From Schaalia hyovaginalis (GTDB taxonomy: Bacteria; Actinomycetota; Actinomycetes; Actinomycetales; Actinomycetaceae), in assembly GCF_014208035.1 (NCBI RefSeq), contig NZ_JACHMK010000001.1, positions 930,001 through 994,000 of the forward strand: a stretch of 64,000 bases of DNA, written 5' to 3'. Under the pieces are notes generated by a model, which saw nothing but the letters and a program-made list of their open reading frames with translations, ran no database searches and was not told the origin of the DNA. Of this stretch, positions 8,531-16,226 are shown in pieces; the first letter of the stretch is position 1; each line of letters begins with the position of its first letter. Made by a program: the position numbers and the translations under genes.

Positions 8531-8815
8531 CTACGCGCAGCCGAATTTGATCGTCGCGCTCGTCCAGCCCTGAGTCATGGACCATTGGCCTGTGAACCCG
8601 GAATATCCGCGATTCCAGCATTGAACGGTAAGATAGGCGAAAATGCCGAGCCCTGCGAGAACCACCAGTGGAATGACGATGGCGAACCATGCAACACGGC
8701 TCTCAGCATTTCTGTGTTCGTCGGCGAAGGCGCTCCATCGCAGAACCCCTTCTCCGGTGGCGATCAGTCCCTCGTACAGCTTCGTTTCGGCGCGCGCCAA
8801 CATCGCGGTGGGCAT
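8531..8815 (-). CDS. 94-residue single-span peptide, candidate precursor of a secreted or toxic peptide
   Basis: First gene of the operon, with a near-perfect AAGGAGGT ribosome site before ATG 8815 and a strong promoter upstream, so it should be highly expressed. Layout: a charged N-terminal leader (1-40, ending NAESR), one membrane span (about 41-64, AIVIPLVVLAGLGIFAYLTV) and a 30-residue tail that should face outside. The tail is rich in Gly, Trp, Ser and Thr and has two cysteines (Cys66, Cys93) that could form a disulfide. No homologue was recognised. With the ABC and M50 genes behind it, it could be a bacteriocin-like precursor cleaved near or in the membrane. It could alternatively be a small structural component. 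Confidence 0.7.
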   Translation of the reverse strand: MPTAMLARAETKLYEGLIATGEGVLRWSAFADEHRNAESRVAWFAIVIPLVVLAGLGIFAYLTVQCWNRGYSGFTGQWSMTQGWTSATIKFGCA

Positions 8816-8864
8816 GAGTCGACCTCCTTGTCGAACGTCGTATTCCTTCTGTCCGTCGCTTAAT

Positions 8865-8894
8865 ACGCTAAAAATGTGTTGCGATATTTGTCAA
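8865..8894 (-). promoter_or_regulatory. Sigma-70-type promoter of the peptide operon
   Basis: Reading the minus strand: TTGACA (8894-8889), an 18-base A/T-rich spacer, then TAGCGT (8870-8865). The -35 is a perfect consensus, rare in this window. Transcription would begin near 8858, giving a leader of about 40 bases with an excellent ribosome site. Confidence 0.6.
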
Positions 8895-8994
8895 GGGTGC
8901 GATGTGAAGCCGTGCAAGGGCGATGGGCGCTGAGAGGGGCGGAAGGGGCTGAGGGCCGACGATTCGTCCTCAACGGTCGACGCGGATCGTTCCT

Positions 8995-9324
8995 CTATGC
9001 GGTGGTACCGCCCGGGGATGTCGAGCGCCCCGAAGGCGGCATGGGGGGAGGCGGCACTTTCTTCCCGGTGACCATCGTGGAGGCCTCGACGCGGACGGGG
9101 CCCCGCCGGGTGTCGATGACGACGTGGTCGATCGCGGTTTCGACGAGGATTCCGAGGGCGTCGTGGAGTCCGTCGGGCCGGCGATAGCGCAGGACGACCC
9201 GTTCTCCGGGCGCCCATTCGAGCCAGGGGAGCGTCGGCGCTTGGGGTGAAGCGGTTCGCTCCCGGGGGATGCCGGACCCGTGTGTCGCACCGCTCGGATT
9301 CGTCTGGTCGGCATCGCTGGTCAT
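8995..9324 (-). CDS. Orphan SH3-like domain protein (N-terminal domain of Rv0428c-type acetyltransferases)
   Basis: 109 residues. The core (about 35-90) reads PGERVVLRYRRPDG, then DALGILVE, VVIDTRRGPVRVE and TGKKVPPPP. This is the small beta-barrel module that in many actinobacteria is fused to a GNAT acetyltransferase next to fdxA. Here the acetyltransferase part is absent and the protein ends in a Pro/Ser-rich tail. It is divergent from fdxA, the usual genomic position. The start appears leaderless: TATTAT lies 6 bases before the ATG. The function of the domain alone is unknown; assignment is from remembered family pattern. Confidence 0.7.
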   Translation of the reverse strand: MTSDADQTNPSGATHGSGIPRERTASPQAPTLPWLEWAPGERVVLRYRRPDGLHDALGILVETAIDHVVIDTRRGPVRVEASTMVTGKKVPPPPMPPSGRSTSPGGTTA

Positions 9325-9330
9325 GGGGCG

Positions 9331-9336
9331 ATAATA
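9331..9336 (-). promoter_or_regulatory. -10 box of a leaderless promoter for the SH3-like gene
   Basis: On the minus strand TATTAT is followed by 6 bases (CGCCCC) and then ATG 9324, so the predicted transcript starts at or next to the start codon and no ribosome site is needed. Confidence 0.5.
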
Positions 9337-9375
9337 GGGGAAGCACTATGCATTCATCCGTGGAGAGGAGAAGCA

Positions 9376-9717
9376 ATGACCTACGTCATCGCTCAGCCGT
9401 GCGTCGATGTCAAGGACCGCGCCTGCGTCGACGAGTGTCCCGTCGACTGCATCTACGAGGGGGCCCGCACGCTCTACATCCACCCGGAGGAATGCGTCGA
9501 CTGCGGCGCCTGCGAGCCGGTCTGCCCGACCGAGGCGATCTTCTACGAGGATGATCTGCCCGACGAGTGGTCGGACTACTTCCGAGCGAATGCGGACTTC
9601 TTCAAGGACCTCGGGTCTCCCGGCGGCGCCCAGAAGACGGGGCCGCAGGGCTTCGACGATGAGATGATCGCCGCGCTGCCGCCGCAGAACGCGGAATACC
9701 TCGACTCCCTGAAGTGA
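9376..9717 (+). CDS. fdxA: 7Fe ferredoxin FdxA ([3Fe-4S][4Fe-4S])
   Basis: Small cytosolic electron carrier, 113 residues. Cysteines 9, 17, 21, 25, 40, 43, 46 and 50 follow the FdxA pattern. The first half gives the 3Fe-4S site (CVDVKDRACVDECPVDC) and CVDCGACEPVCP gives the 4Fe-4S site. The acidic C-terminal extension (about 55-113) is typical of actinobacterial FdxA. ATG 9376 follows GGAGAGGAG. The stop is 3 bases before dapC, so the two are probably cotranscribed, a common arrangement in actinobacteria. Confidence 0.96.
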   Translation: MTYVIAQPCVDVKDRACVDECPVDCIYEGARTLYIHPEECVDCGACEPVCPTEAIFYEDDLPDEWSDYFRANADFFKDLGSPGGAQKTGPQGFDDEMIAALPPQNAEYLDSLK

Positions 9718-9720
9718 CTC

Positions 9721-10848
9721 ATGGCCTCCCTCGCCCTGCCCGAGTTCCCGTGGAATGCGCTCGCCCCCGCGAAGGAGCGCGCGGCCTCCCATCCGGAGGG
9801 CATCTGCGATCTTTCGGTGGGGACGCCGGTGGATCCGACTCCCGACTTCATCCGCGACGCGCTTGGCGAGGCCTCCGATGCGCACGCCTATCCGCAGGTG
9901 ATCGGGACCCTCGAAGTCCGTGAGGCGATCCTGGAATGGGGACGAGGGCGGCGCATGGTCGATGTCGGCCTCGCCGGGGTGATCCCGACGATCGGTTCGA
10001 AGGAAGCGGTCGCCTGGATTCCGCTGCTGCTGGGATTGGGCCCCGGGGATGCGGTCCTCGTTCCCGAGGTCGCCTACCCGACCTATGACATCGGCGCACG
10101 ACTCGCCGGCGCGACGCCGATCCCGGTCGACCCGCGCGACCCCGCATCGTGGCCGGACGCGCGCCTCGTCTTCGTGAACAGCCCGGGGAATCCGGACGGA
10201 TCGGTGCTGACTCTCGAGCAGCTCCGGGCGATCCGGGAATGGGCGCGCGCCCGGGGCGCGATCGTCGTCTCGGACGAGTGCTATGCGGCGCTCGGCTGGG
10301 AGGGGCCCGCCGCCGATGAGGTCCCCTCCCTGCTCGATGCGCGCGTGTGCGATTCGGATCCGAGCGGCCTCATCGTCTTGTACTCCCTGTCGAAGCAGTC
10401 GAACCTCGCGGGGTATCGGGCGGCCCTGGCCTACGGCGATCCCGCCCTCATCGCTCAAATCGTCGAGGCCCGCAAGCACGCCGGGCTGATGGTCCCCGCC
10501 CCCGTGCAGCATGCGATGGCCCTCGCCCTCGTCGACGGCGCGCACGTGGCGGAGCAGAAGGAGCGCTACCGGAGGCGGCGCGAGCGCCTCCTGGCCGCGA
10601 TCGAAGCGGCGGGCCTGCGCAATGACGGGAATTCGGTGGCGGGCCTGTACCTGTGGCTCTCCCATCCGCGGATCTCGGATTCGTGGGAGCTGGTCGATGC
10701 CTTCGCGGGGCTCGGGATCCTCGTCGCCCCGGGCGATTTTTACGGGGAGGCGGCGAAGGGGCGCGTGCGCATGGCTCTGACGGCGACTGATGAGCGGATC
10801 GCCTCCGCTGCGGAGCGGATCGAGGCCGCTGGTCCGCTCTTCGGATGA
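9721..10848 (+). CDS. dapC: N-succinyldiaminopimelate aminotransferase
   Basis: PLP enzyme (fold type I) that transfers an amino group from glutamate in lysine/meso-diaminopimelate synthesis, the step after DapD. 375 residues. PLP-binding features: NSPGNPDG (Asn-Pro motif near 153-160), Asp185 in VVSDECYAAL, and Schiff-base Lys225 in LYSLSKQSNLAGYR. It starts 3 bases after fdxA. The pathway partner dapD lies 1.6 kb downstream on the other strand, which supports DapC over a generic aspartate aminotransferase. Complete at both ends. Confidence 0.92.
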   Translation: MASLALPEFPWNALAPAKERAASHPEGICDLSVGTPVDPTPDFIRDALGEASDAHAYPQVIGTLEVREAILEWGRGRRMVDVGLAGVIPTIGSKEAVAWIPLLLGLGPGDAVLVPEVAYPTYDIGARLAGATPIPVDPRDPASWPDARLVFVNSPGNPDGSVLTLEQLRAIREWARARGAIVVSDECYAALGWEGPAADEVPSLLDARVCDSDPSGLIVLYSLSKQSNLAGYRAALAYGDPALIAQIVEARKHAGLMVPAPVQHAMALALVDGAHVAEQKERYRRRRERLLAAIEAAGLRNDGNSVAGLYLWLSHPRISDSWELVDAFAGLGILVAPGDFYGEAAKGRVRMALTATDERIASAAERIEAAGPLFG

Positions 10849-10988
10849 AGGAGGCGATCTCCTGCGTCGATCGGGCAGTCTGTATAGAGTGAGATAGAAG
10901 ACAGACTTTAGTCCCGGGTGGCATCGCGTCGATCGCCCTGCCGCCCTTGAGAGAGGGCGCCGGTGCCCTCGTACGTGAAGGAGTTCCC

Positions 10989-12323
10989 ATGACCGATGAG
11001 GTGCTCGCACCTGAAATCCTTCCCGACGGCGTTCTCGGCGTCGGAGATGCTTCGATCACCCTGCCCCGGAGCCGAGCCTCGGTCGGCAACGACGGCCTCG
11101 GCGTTTCGCGCCTCCTCGCCGAGGGCGGCGTCGTCACCCTCGACCCGGGATTCACCAACACCGCCTCCTGCCGCTCGTCGATCACCTACATCGACGGCGA
11201 CGCCGGGATCCTGAGGTATCGCGGCTACCCGATCGAGCAGCTCGCGAAGAACTCCTCCTTCCTCGAGGTCGCCTACCTGCTGATCCACGGGGAGCTGCCG
11301 GACGCCTCCACCCTGGAGGCCTTCATCCGTTCGATTCAGCGGCATCGCCTGCTCCATGAGGACTTCAAGGCCTTCTTCACCGCCTTCCCCCATCGCGGGC
11401 ACCCGATGGCGATCCTCCAGGCGGGCATCGCGGGTCTGGCGACCTATTACGAGGACACGCTCGATCCGCGTGACAAGGAGCAGCTCGACATCGCGCTCGT
11501 CCTCCTGCTCGCAAAGGTGCCGACGATGATCTCCTACATCGCCAAGCGCGCGGCGGGCCTGCCGCTGCTCTACCCGGATTCGGCGCGCGGTTACACCGAG
11601 GACTTCATCCGGATGACCTTCGGCATGCCCTATCAGGCCTACGACATCGATCCGGCGCTCGTGCGCGCCCTCGACATGCTCCTCATCCTCCACGCCGATC
11701 ACGAGCAGAACTGCTCGACCTCGACGGTCCGCCTCGTCGGCTCCTCGCAGGCGAATCTGTACGCCTCGGTGGCGGCGGGGGTGGGGGCGCTCGCCGGGCC
11801 GCTGCACGGCGGCGCGAACGAGGCCGTCCTGCGGATGCTGCATCAGATCCGCGATACCGGCGAGCCCGTCCAGTCCTTCGTCGACAAGGTGAAGGTGAAG
11901 GCCGAGGGGGTGCGCCTCATGGGCTTCGGCCACCGCGTGTACAAGAACTACGATCCTCGCGCGGCGCTGGTCAAGGAGACCGCCCACGACGTCCTGTCCC
12001 GTCTGGGCAAGCGCGATGAGCTGCTCGACATCGCGATGGAGCTCGAGGACATCGCCCTCAACGACGACTACTTCAAGGAGCGCCGCCTCTACCCGAATGT
12101 CGACTTCTACACGGGGCTCATCTATTCGGCGATGGGCTTCCCGACGAAGATGTTCACGCCCCTGTTCGCCCTGGGGCGGCTTCCCGGCTGGATCGCGCAG
12201 TACGTCGAGATGACGCGGGACCCGCAGACGAAGATCGGCCGTCCGCGCCAGGTGTACATCGGCGAGGTCGAGCGCGACTATGTGCCGTTGCGCCGTCGCT
12301 CGGTGCGCATCCTCGAGGACTGA
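10989..12323 (+). CDS. gltA: Citrate synthase
   Basis: First enzyme of the TCA cycle, condensing oxaloacetate with acetyl-CoA; 444 residues, the hexameric type II length. Motifs: HADHEQNCSTSTVRLVGSS, GPLHGGANEAVLRML and MGFGHRVYKNYDPRA (active-site His), with a C-terminal GRPRQVYIGE stretch. ATG 10989 is chosen over an in-frame start at 10947 because AAGGAG lies at the right distance and the extra residues are not conserved-looking. Monocistronic, ending at a strong terminator shared with the convergent dapD. Confidence 0.96.
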   Translation: MTDEVLAPEILPDGVLGVGDASITLPRSRASVGNDGLGVSRLLAEGGVVTLDPGFTNTASCRSSITYIDGDAGILRYRGYPIEQLAKNSSFLEVAYLLIHGELPDASTLEAFIRSIQRHRLLHEDFKAFFTAFPHRGHPMAILQAGIAGLATYYEDTLDPRDKEQLDIALVLLLAKVPTMISYIAKRAAGLPLLYPDSARGYTEDFIRMTFGMPYQAYDIDPALVRALDMLLILHADHEQNCSTSTVRLVGSSQANLYASVAAGVGALAGPLHGGANEAVLRMLHQIRDTGEPVQSFVDKVKVKAEGVRLMGFGHRVYKNYDPRAALVKETAHDVLSRLGKRDELLDIAMELEDIALNDDYFKERRLYPNVDFYTGLIYSAMGFPTKMFTPLFALGRLPGWIAQYVEMTRDPQTKIGRPRQVYIGEVERDYVPLRRRSVRILED

Positions 12324-12375
12324 GGGCTCAGCTGCCCCGCCGTTCATCGGAAAGGGGCGGCGGGGCCGGACGCGC

Positions 12376-12410
12376 AGGGGCGGCTCACCTTTTCGAGGTG
12401 AGCCGCCCCT
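12376..12410. terminator. Bidirectional terminator between gltA and dapD
   Basis: A perfect 15-bp stem (AGGGGCGGCTCACCT and its complement) closes a 5-base loop TTTCG. It sits between convergent genes. A short T/A skew exists on one side only, so it probably acts by hairpin strength in both directions. Confidence 0.85.
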
Positions 12411-12430
12411 TGCGCCACCGGGGGCCGTCG

Positions 12431-13414
12431 TCAGTTCGTCGCGTGCAGTTCGGGATTGAGTTCGATCCCCTTGCCGCCCCGGGCGAGGGCTTCGATGCGT
12501 CCGGACTGGGAGTTGCGCCGGAAGAGGACGTTGGAGGCTCCGGCGAGTTCCCGGGCCGCGACGGTGCGGGGCTCTGCGAAGAGGCCGTTGTTGCCGGGGA
12601 CGACGCCGCCCGCCTCCATGACGGCGACCTTGGCGCCCGCCGTGAGGTAGAGGCCGGCCTCGACGACGCAGTCGTCGCCGAGGGGGATGCCCAGGCCGGA
12701 GTTCGCGCCGAGGAGGCACCGCTTGCCGAGGCGCACCCTTTGGCGTCCGCCGCCGGACAGGGTGCCCATCGTGGACGCGCCGCCGCCGACGTCGGATCCG
12801 TCGCCGATGACGACGCCCTGGGAGATGCGCCCCTCGACCATGGAGCGGCCCAGCGTGCCGGCGTTGTAGTTGACGAAGGCGGCGTGCATGACGGTCGTGC
12901 CTTCGGCGAGGTAGGCGCCGAGGCGGACCTTCGCGCCGTCGGCGATGCGGACTCCGGAGGGGACGACGTAGTTGACCATCGGCGGGAACTTGTCGACGCC
13001 GAGGACGGCGACCGGGTGGCCGTGGGCGGCGCGCAGGCGCAGGCGCGTCTCTTCGAAGTCCTCGGCGGCGCAGGGGCCTTCGGCGGTCCATACGACGTTC
13101 GGGAGCCGCGAGAAGATGCCGTCGAGGTTGATCGTGTTGGGCTGGACGAGGCGGTGGGAGAGGAGGTGGAGCCTCAGGTAGGTTCCGGCCGTCGAATGCG
13201 GCTGGTCGTTGAGGTCGGACTTGCAGGTGACGACGGTGGTGCGCACGCCGCGGGCGTCGTCGTGCTTCTGCATCCGCGAGAGGGTGTCGAGCAGGTCGGC
13301 ATCGTCACCGGGCTTCATCTCGCCGAGGTGGGGACGCGGGTACCAGACGTCGAGTGTTCGTCCGTCCTTCGTGACTGTTGCGAGGCCGATGCCCCATGCC
13401 TTGGTTGTATCCAT
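12431..13414 (-). CDS. dapD: 2,3,4,5-tetrahydropyridine-2,6-dicarboxylate N-succinyltransferase
   Basis: Uses succinyl-CoA to succinylate tetrahydrodipicolinate in the lysine/DAP pathway, upstream of DapC. 327 residues, the actinobacterial group 2 length. The N-terminal domain is followed by a left-handed beta-helix (about 155-270: VPSGVRIADGAKVRLGAYLA, MVEGRISQGVVIGDGSDVGG). The C-terminal part contains LLGANSGLGIPLGDD and VFAEP-like AEPRTVAAREL. It follows maf with 4 bases between them. TAAAGT sits 6 bases before the ATG, so an internal leaderless promoter inside the end of maf is possible. Confidence 0.94.
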   Translation of the reverse strand: MDTTKAWGIGLATVTKDGRTLDVWYPRPHLGEMKPGDDADLLDTLSRMQKHDDARGVRTTVVTCKSDLNDQPHSTAGTYLRLHLLSHRLVQPNTINLDGIFSRLPNVVWTAEGPCAAEDFEETRLRLRAAHGHPVAVLGVDKFPPMVNYVVPSGVRIADGAKVRLGAYLAEGTTVMHAAFVNYNAGTLGRSMVEGRISQGVVIGDGSDVGGGASTMGTLSGGGRQRVRLGKRCLLGANSGLGIPLGDDCVVEAGLYLTAGAKVAVMEAGGVVPGNNGLFAEPRTVAARELAGASNVLFRRNSQSGRIEALARGGKGIELNPELHATN

Positions 13415-13418
13415 AGGA

Positions 13419-14144
13419 TTACTTTACGTTGCTTGGTGAAGGCGCACTCGCCGCGTTTGCGCTTCGGCGCCAATCCCACAGGTCGGGCCAGAAGACTCCC
13501 AGGTCGCGAGCCATTTCGCGAAGAAGGGGCAGGGAGATCCCGACGACCGAATGATGATCGCCCTCGACTCCCGTGATGAAGGGGCCGCCGAGCCCGTCGA
13601 TCGTGAAGGATCCCGCGACGCGCAGCGGTTCCTCTGACTCGACGTAGGCGTCGATCTCCTCATCGCTCATATCGGAGAAGAGGACGCGCGTGGAGGCCGA
13701 GCGCTCCACGGCCCCGATCGTCGTGTAGGAATCGCCGGAAGCAGCGATCGCCATGCGCGCGAGCGCGTGGCCGGTCCACAGCGTCGCGCGGCTCGAACGC
13801 ATCTGACGGATCCTGGCGCGCGCGACTTCGGGGGTGCGGGGCTTGCCGAGCATGCGGCCGCCGATTTCGAGCATGGAGTCGCAGCCGATGACGAGGAGCT
13901 CGTCGGCCCCGTCCTCGTCGATGAGGGAAGCGGGGCGGGCGAGTTCGGCGGTGATCGCGTCGCGCTTCGCGGTCGCGAGGGCGCTCACCTGGGTCGCGGG
14001 GGAGGGGGTCGCGCCCCGGGCCTCCTCGAGCTCGCGCAGGACGCGGGGCTCATCGACGCCCGCGACGCGGACGATGGGGGTGATGCCGGCGTTGAGAAGG
14101 GTCGTCAGGCGTGCGGGCGACTTGGAGGCGAGGAGAAGGCGCAT
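13419..14144 (-). CDS. maf: Maf/YceF-family nucleoside triphosphate pyrophosphatase
   Basis: House-cleaning enzyme that hydrolyses non-canonical or modified NTPs to NMP and PPi; 241 residues. The N-terminal LLLASKSPARL is the family signature, followed by AKRDAI, VIGCDSMLEIGGRMLGKP (catalytic Asp) and RVAGSFTIDGLGGPFI. There is a longer loop than in E. coli YhdE. It is in one transcription unit with dapD. GACAAT lies 6 bases before the start, which would fit a leaderless transcript. Confidence 0.92.
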   Translation of the reverse strand: MRLLLASKSPARLTTLLNAGITPIVRVAGVDEPRVLRELEEARGATPSPATQVSALATAKRDAITAELARPASLIDEDGADELLVIGCDSMLEIGGRMLGKPRTPEVARARIRQMRSSRATLWTGHALARMAIAASGDSYTTIGAVERSASTRVLFSDMSDEEIDAYVESEEPLRVAGSFTIDGLGGPFITGVEGDHHSVVGISLPLLREMARDLGVFWPDLWDWRRSANAASAPSPSNVK

Positions 14145-14292
14145 GGGCGTATTGTCTCCCCTCGGGCCGCTCGCCGTGAGATGCGGACGTGCGTTCAGCG
14201 TGTCAAACGTGATGTGCGCTACTAGGATGGTGTGCGGCGGCTTTCGCGATCAGGACGGGCCGTTCAACCTGGAGGATGCTGAGGGAGGGCAG

Positions 14293-15354
14293 ATGGGCGT
14301 CGAGGCGACCCGGGGCTCATCGCCCCGCCGTACCGGTGCTCCCGACGAGGAGCCCCGCGACTACGGCACCATCTCGGCGTATCTGCCGCGCCTGCTCGGC
14401 GGCCCGGTCGTCATCAGCGCGCGCGACCTCGCCGAACGGACCGGAACCACCCTGGAGCGCGTGGCCGACTACTGGTCGTCGATGGGATTCAGGCGACCCG
14501 ATCCGGACGCCCCCACCTTCACCGAGCGCGATCTCGAGGTGTACCGCTCGTGGAACGAGCTCGTTGACTCCGGGGCGATCGACCTGGCGACGAGCCGTTC
14601 GCTGCTCCGCGCCAACTCCCACCTCGCCGACCGCTTGAGCCTGTGGCAGTTCGAGGCCCTGGTCGAGGACGCGGTGCGCCGCTTCGAGCTCGATGACACG
14701 ACCGCTAGGATCTACGTGCTCGACCACATGCGCGAGCGGGTCGGAGCCTTCGAGCAGATGTTCGTCCATTCGTGGCGGCGCCAGATGGAATCGCTGCTCG
14801 CCCGTCTGGACAAGGAGGTCTCGCAGCGGGGCCGTCAGGTCTCCAAGGATCGATTCCCCTTGAACCGCTCGCTCGGTTTCGTGGACATGGTGTCCTACAC
14901 CTCGTCCTCGGAGATCCTCGGGGGAGCGGTCGTCGAGCTCATCGAGCGCTTCGAGGACGAGTCGCGCCAGGCGATCACCGAAGCCGGCGGGCGAGTGGTG
15001 AAGACCATCGGCGATGCGGTCCTGTACATCGCCGATGACCTCGCCACTGGCCTGCAGGTGGTCACCTCGCTCATCGAGCGCCTGAACGCCGATGACCGGA
15101 TCCTGCCGGTGCGCGCCTCCTTCGTGCGCGGCGATGTCTTCTCCCGATCGGGCGACGTCTTCGGCCCGACCGTGAACCTCGCGTCTCGTCTCGTGGACAT
15201 CGCGCCGGTCGGCAGGATCCTCACCGATCCGGCGACCGCTGCCGCCGTCGCCGCCGGCAAGGGCGGAGAGGGCTATCGCCTCGAGGAGTTCCCGATGGCG
15301 GAATTGCGCGGCTTCGGCCAGGTGTCGCCCTACCTCCTCACGGCGAGGGAATAG
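14293..15354 (+). CDS. Class III adenylate/guanylate cyclase with N-terminal regulatory domain
   Basis: 353 residues. The N-terminal half (about 23-180) has a helical HTH-like segment (ISARDLAERTGTTLERVADY) and a long helical linker, similar in layout to the autoinhibitory pH-sensing domain of mycobacterial Rv1264. The C-terminal catalytic domain has metal ligands Asp198 (LGFVDMVSYT) and Asp241 (KTIGDAVLYI), substrate lysine Lys237, and Asn295/Arg299 in VNLASR, so it should be active, making cAMP most likely. ATG 14293 is preferred (GGAGGG upstream); a longer in-frame reading reaches back into maf. A TAGGAT box at 14223-14228 is a candidate -10. No cognate CRP-like protein lies nearby. Confidence 0.88.
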   Translation: MGVEATRGSSPRRTGAPDEEPRDYGTISAYLPRLLGGPVVISARDLAERTGTTLERVADYWSSMGFRRPDPDAPTFTERDLEVYRSWNELVDSGAIDLATSRSLLRANSHLADRLSLWQFEALVEDAVRRFELDDTTARIYVLDHMRERVGAFEQMFVHSWRRQMESLLARLDKEVSQRGRQVSKDRFPLNRSLGFVDMVSYTSSSEILGGAVVELIERFEDESRQAITEAGGRVVKTIGDAVLYIADDLATGLQVVTSLIERLNADDRILPVRASFVRGDVFSRSGDVFGPTVNLASRLVDIAPVGRILTDPATAAAVAAGKGGEGYRLEEFPMAELRGFGQVSPYLLTARE

Positions 15355-15430
15355 CGGTTGATTCAAGGGGGAATGGGCCGCACTGCACCCGAAAGGGTCA
15401 AGGAAGATGAAAGACTTGCTTTGGAAAGGA

Positions 15431-15436
15431 TATGAT
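15431..15436 (+). promoter_or_regulatory. -10 box of a leaderless promoter for the response regulator
   Basis: TATGAT (5 of 6 to consensus) ends 6 bases before GTG 15443, placing the transcript start at the start codon. This argues against the upstream ATG at 15407, which would lie before the transcript start. Confidence 0.55.
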
Positions 15437-15442
15437 GAGCCC

Positions 15443-16117
15443 GTGACTACCGTCCTGCTTGTCGAAGATGATCCCGCGATCTCCGAACCCCTCGCCCGCG
15501 CACTGGGCCGAGAAGGGTACGAGGTGCGCGCGCACGGCACCGGCCGCGGCGCTCTCGCCGAGGTTGACGGCGTCGATCTCGTCGTCCTCGACCTCGGGCT
15601 TCCCGATATCGACGGCCTCGACGTCGCCCGCGAGATCCGCGCCTCGGGCAAAACCGTCCCGATCCTCATCCTCACGGCCCGCACGGACGAAGTCGACATG
15701 GTCGTCGGCCTCGACACCGGCGCCGATGACTACGTGACGAAGCCCTTCCGGCTCGCCGAGCTCCTCGCCCGGGTCCGCGCCCTCCTGCGCCGGACCGGTG
15801 CGGAGAACTCCGAGGGGGACCTGCTCGCCCAGGACGTCCGCGTCGACGTCAATGCGCACCGGGCCTTCGCCGGTGACGCGGAACTCCAACTCACCGCGAA
15901 GGAATTCGAACTGCTGCGCGTGCTCGTCCGCGAAGCGGGGACCGTCGTCGAACGCGACGCCCTCATGCGCGAAGTCTGGGGCTCGGATCCGACCGGATCG
16001 ACGAAGACCCTGGACATGCACGTGTCGTGGCTGCGCCGCAAACTCGGCGACGACGCCGCCAGCCCGCGCTACATCACGACCGTTCGGGGCATGGGTTTCA
16101 GATTCGAGATCCGATAG
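15443..16117 (+). CDS. OmpR/PhoB-family response regulator
   Basis: 224 residues from GTG 15443. The receiver (1-115) has the acidic pair at 9-10 (VEDD), phospho-acceptor Asp50 in LVVLDLGLPDIDG and Lys in DDYVTKPFRL. A winged-helix domain (about 130-222) has LTAKEFELLRVL and a wing ending RYITTVRGMGFRFEIR. An ATG at 15407 would add 12 residues, but the residues from MTTVLLVEDD on match the family N-terminus and a leaderless promoter fits the GTG. The kinase at 16227 follows after a strong hairpin, so regulator and kinase may be made in unequal amounts. Confidence 0.92.
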   Translation: MTTVLLVEDDPAISEPLARALGREGYEVRAHGTGRGALAEVDGVDLVVLDLGLPDIDGLDVAREIRASGKTVPILILTARTDEVDMVVGLDTGADDYVTKPFRLAELLARVRALLRRTGAENSEGDLLAQDVRVDVNAHRAFAGDAELQLTAKEFELLRVLVREAGTVVERDALMREVWGSDPTGSTKTLDMHVSWLRRKLGDDAASPRYITTVRGMGFRFEIR

Positions 16118-16140
16118 CCCCCGTACGAAGAGCCCGCGCC

Positions 16141-16169
16141 ACCCGCGCCGCCGAACCGGCGGCGCGGGT
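16141..16169 (+). terminator. Intercistronic hairpin between response regulator and kinase
   Basis: A perfect 13-bp G/C-rich stem (ACCCGCGCCGCCG and its complement) with a 3-base loop AAC and no U-run. It lies 23 bases after the regulator stop and 57 bases before the kinase start. It probably reduces read-through to the kinase or stabilises the regulator message. Confidence 0.65.
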
Positions 16170-16226
16170 AGCCTGTTCCCGGGCCCGGCGTCGCGATCAT
16201 CCGCGACATGACAGGAAGGGTGGGGC

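Noticed and set aside
8531..8815. Lactococcin 972-type bacteriocin
   Set aside because: That family has a cleavable signal peptide and a longer beta-rich mature part; here a central span and a 30-residue tail do not fit, and the characteristic 7-span partner is not evident.
9346..11010. 554-residue minus-strand reading opposite fdxA and dapC
   Set aside because: Antisense to two clearly recognised genes and lacking any domain; composition is the usual G/C-rich antisense pattern.
10908..13091. 727-residue minus-strand reading opposite gltA and running into dapD
   Set aside because: Covers a convergent gene pair and their terminator; no motifs, so a spurious long frame.
15407..15442. Upstream ATG start for the second response regulator
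   Set aside because: It lies before the predicted transcript start, and the extra 12 residues do not match the family N-terminus.
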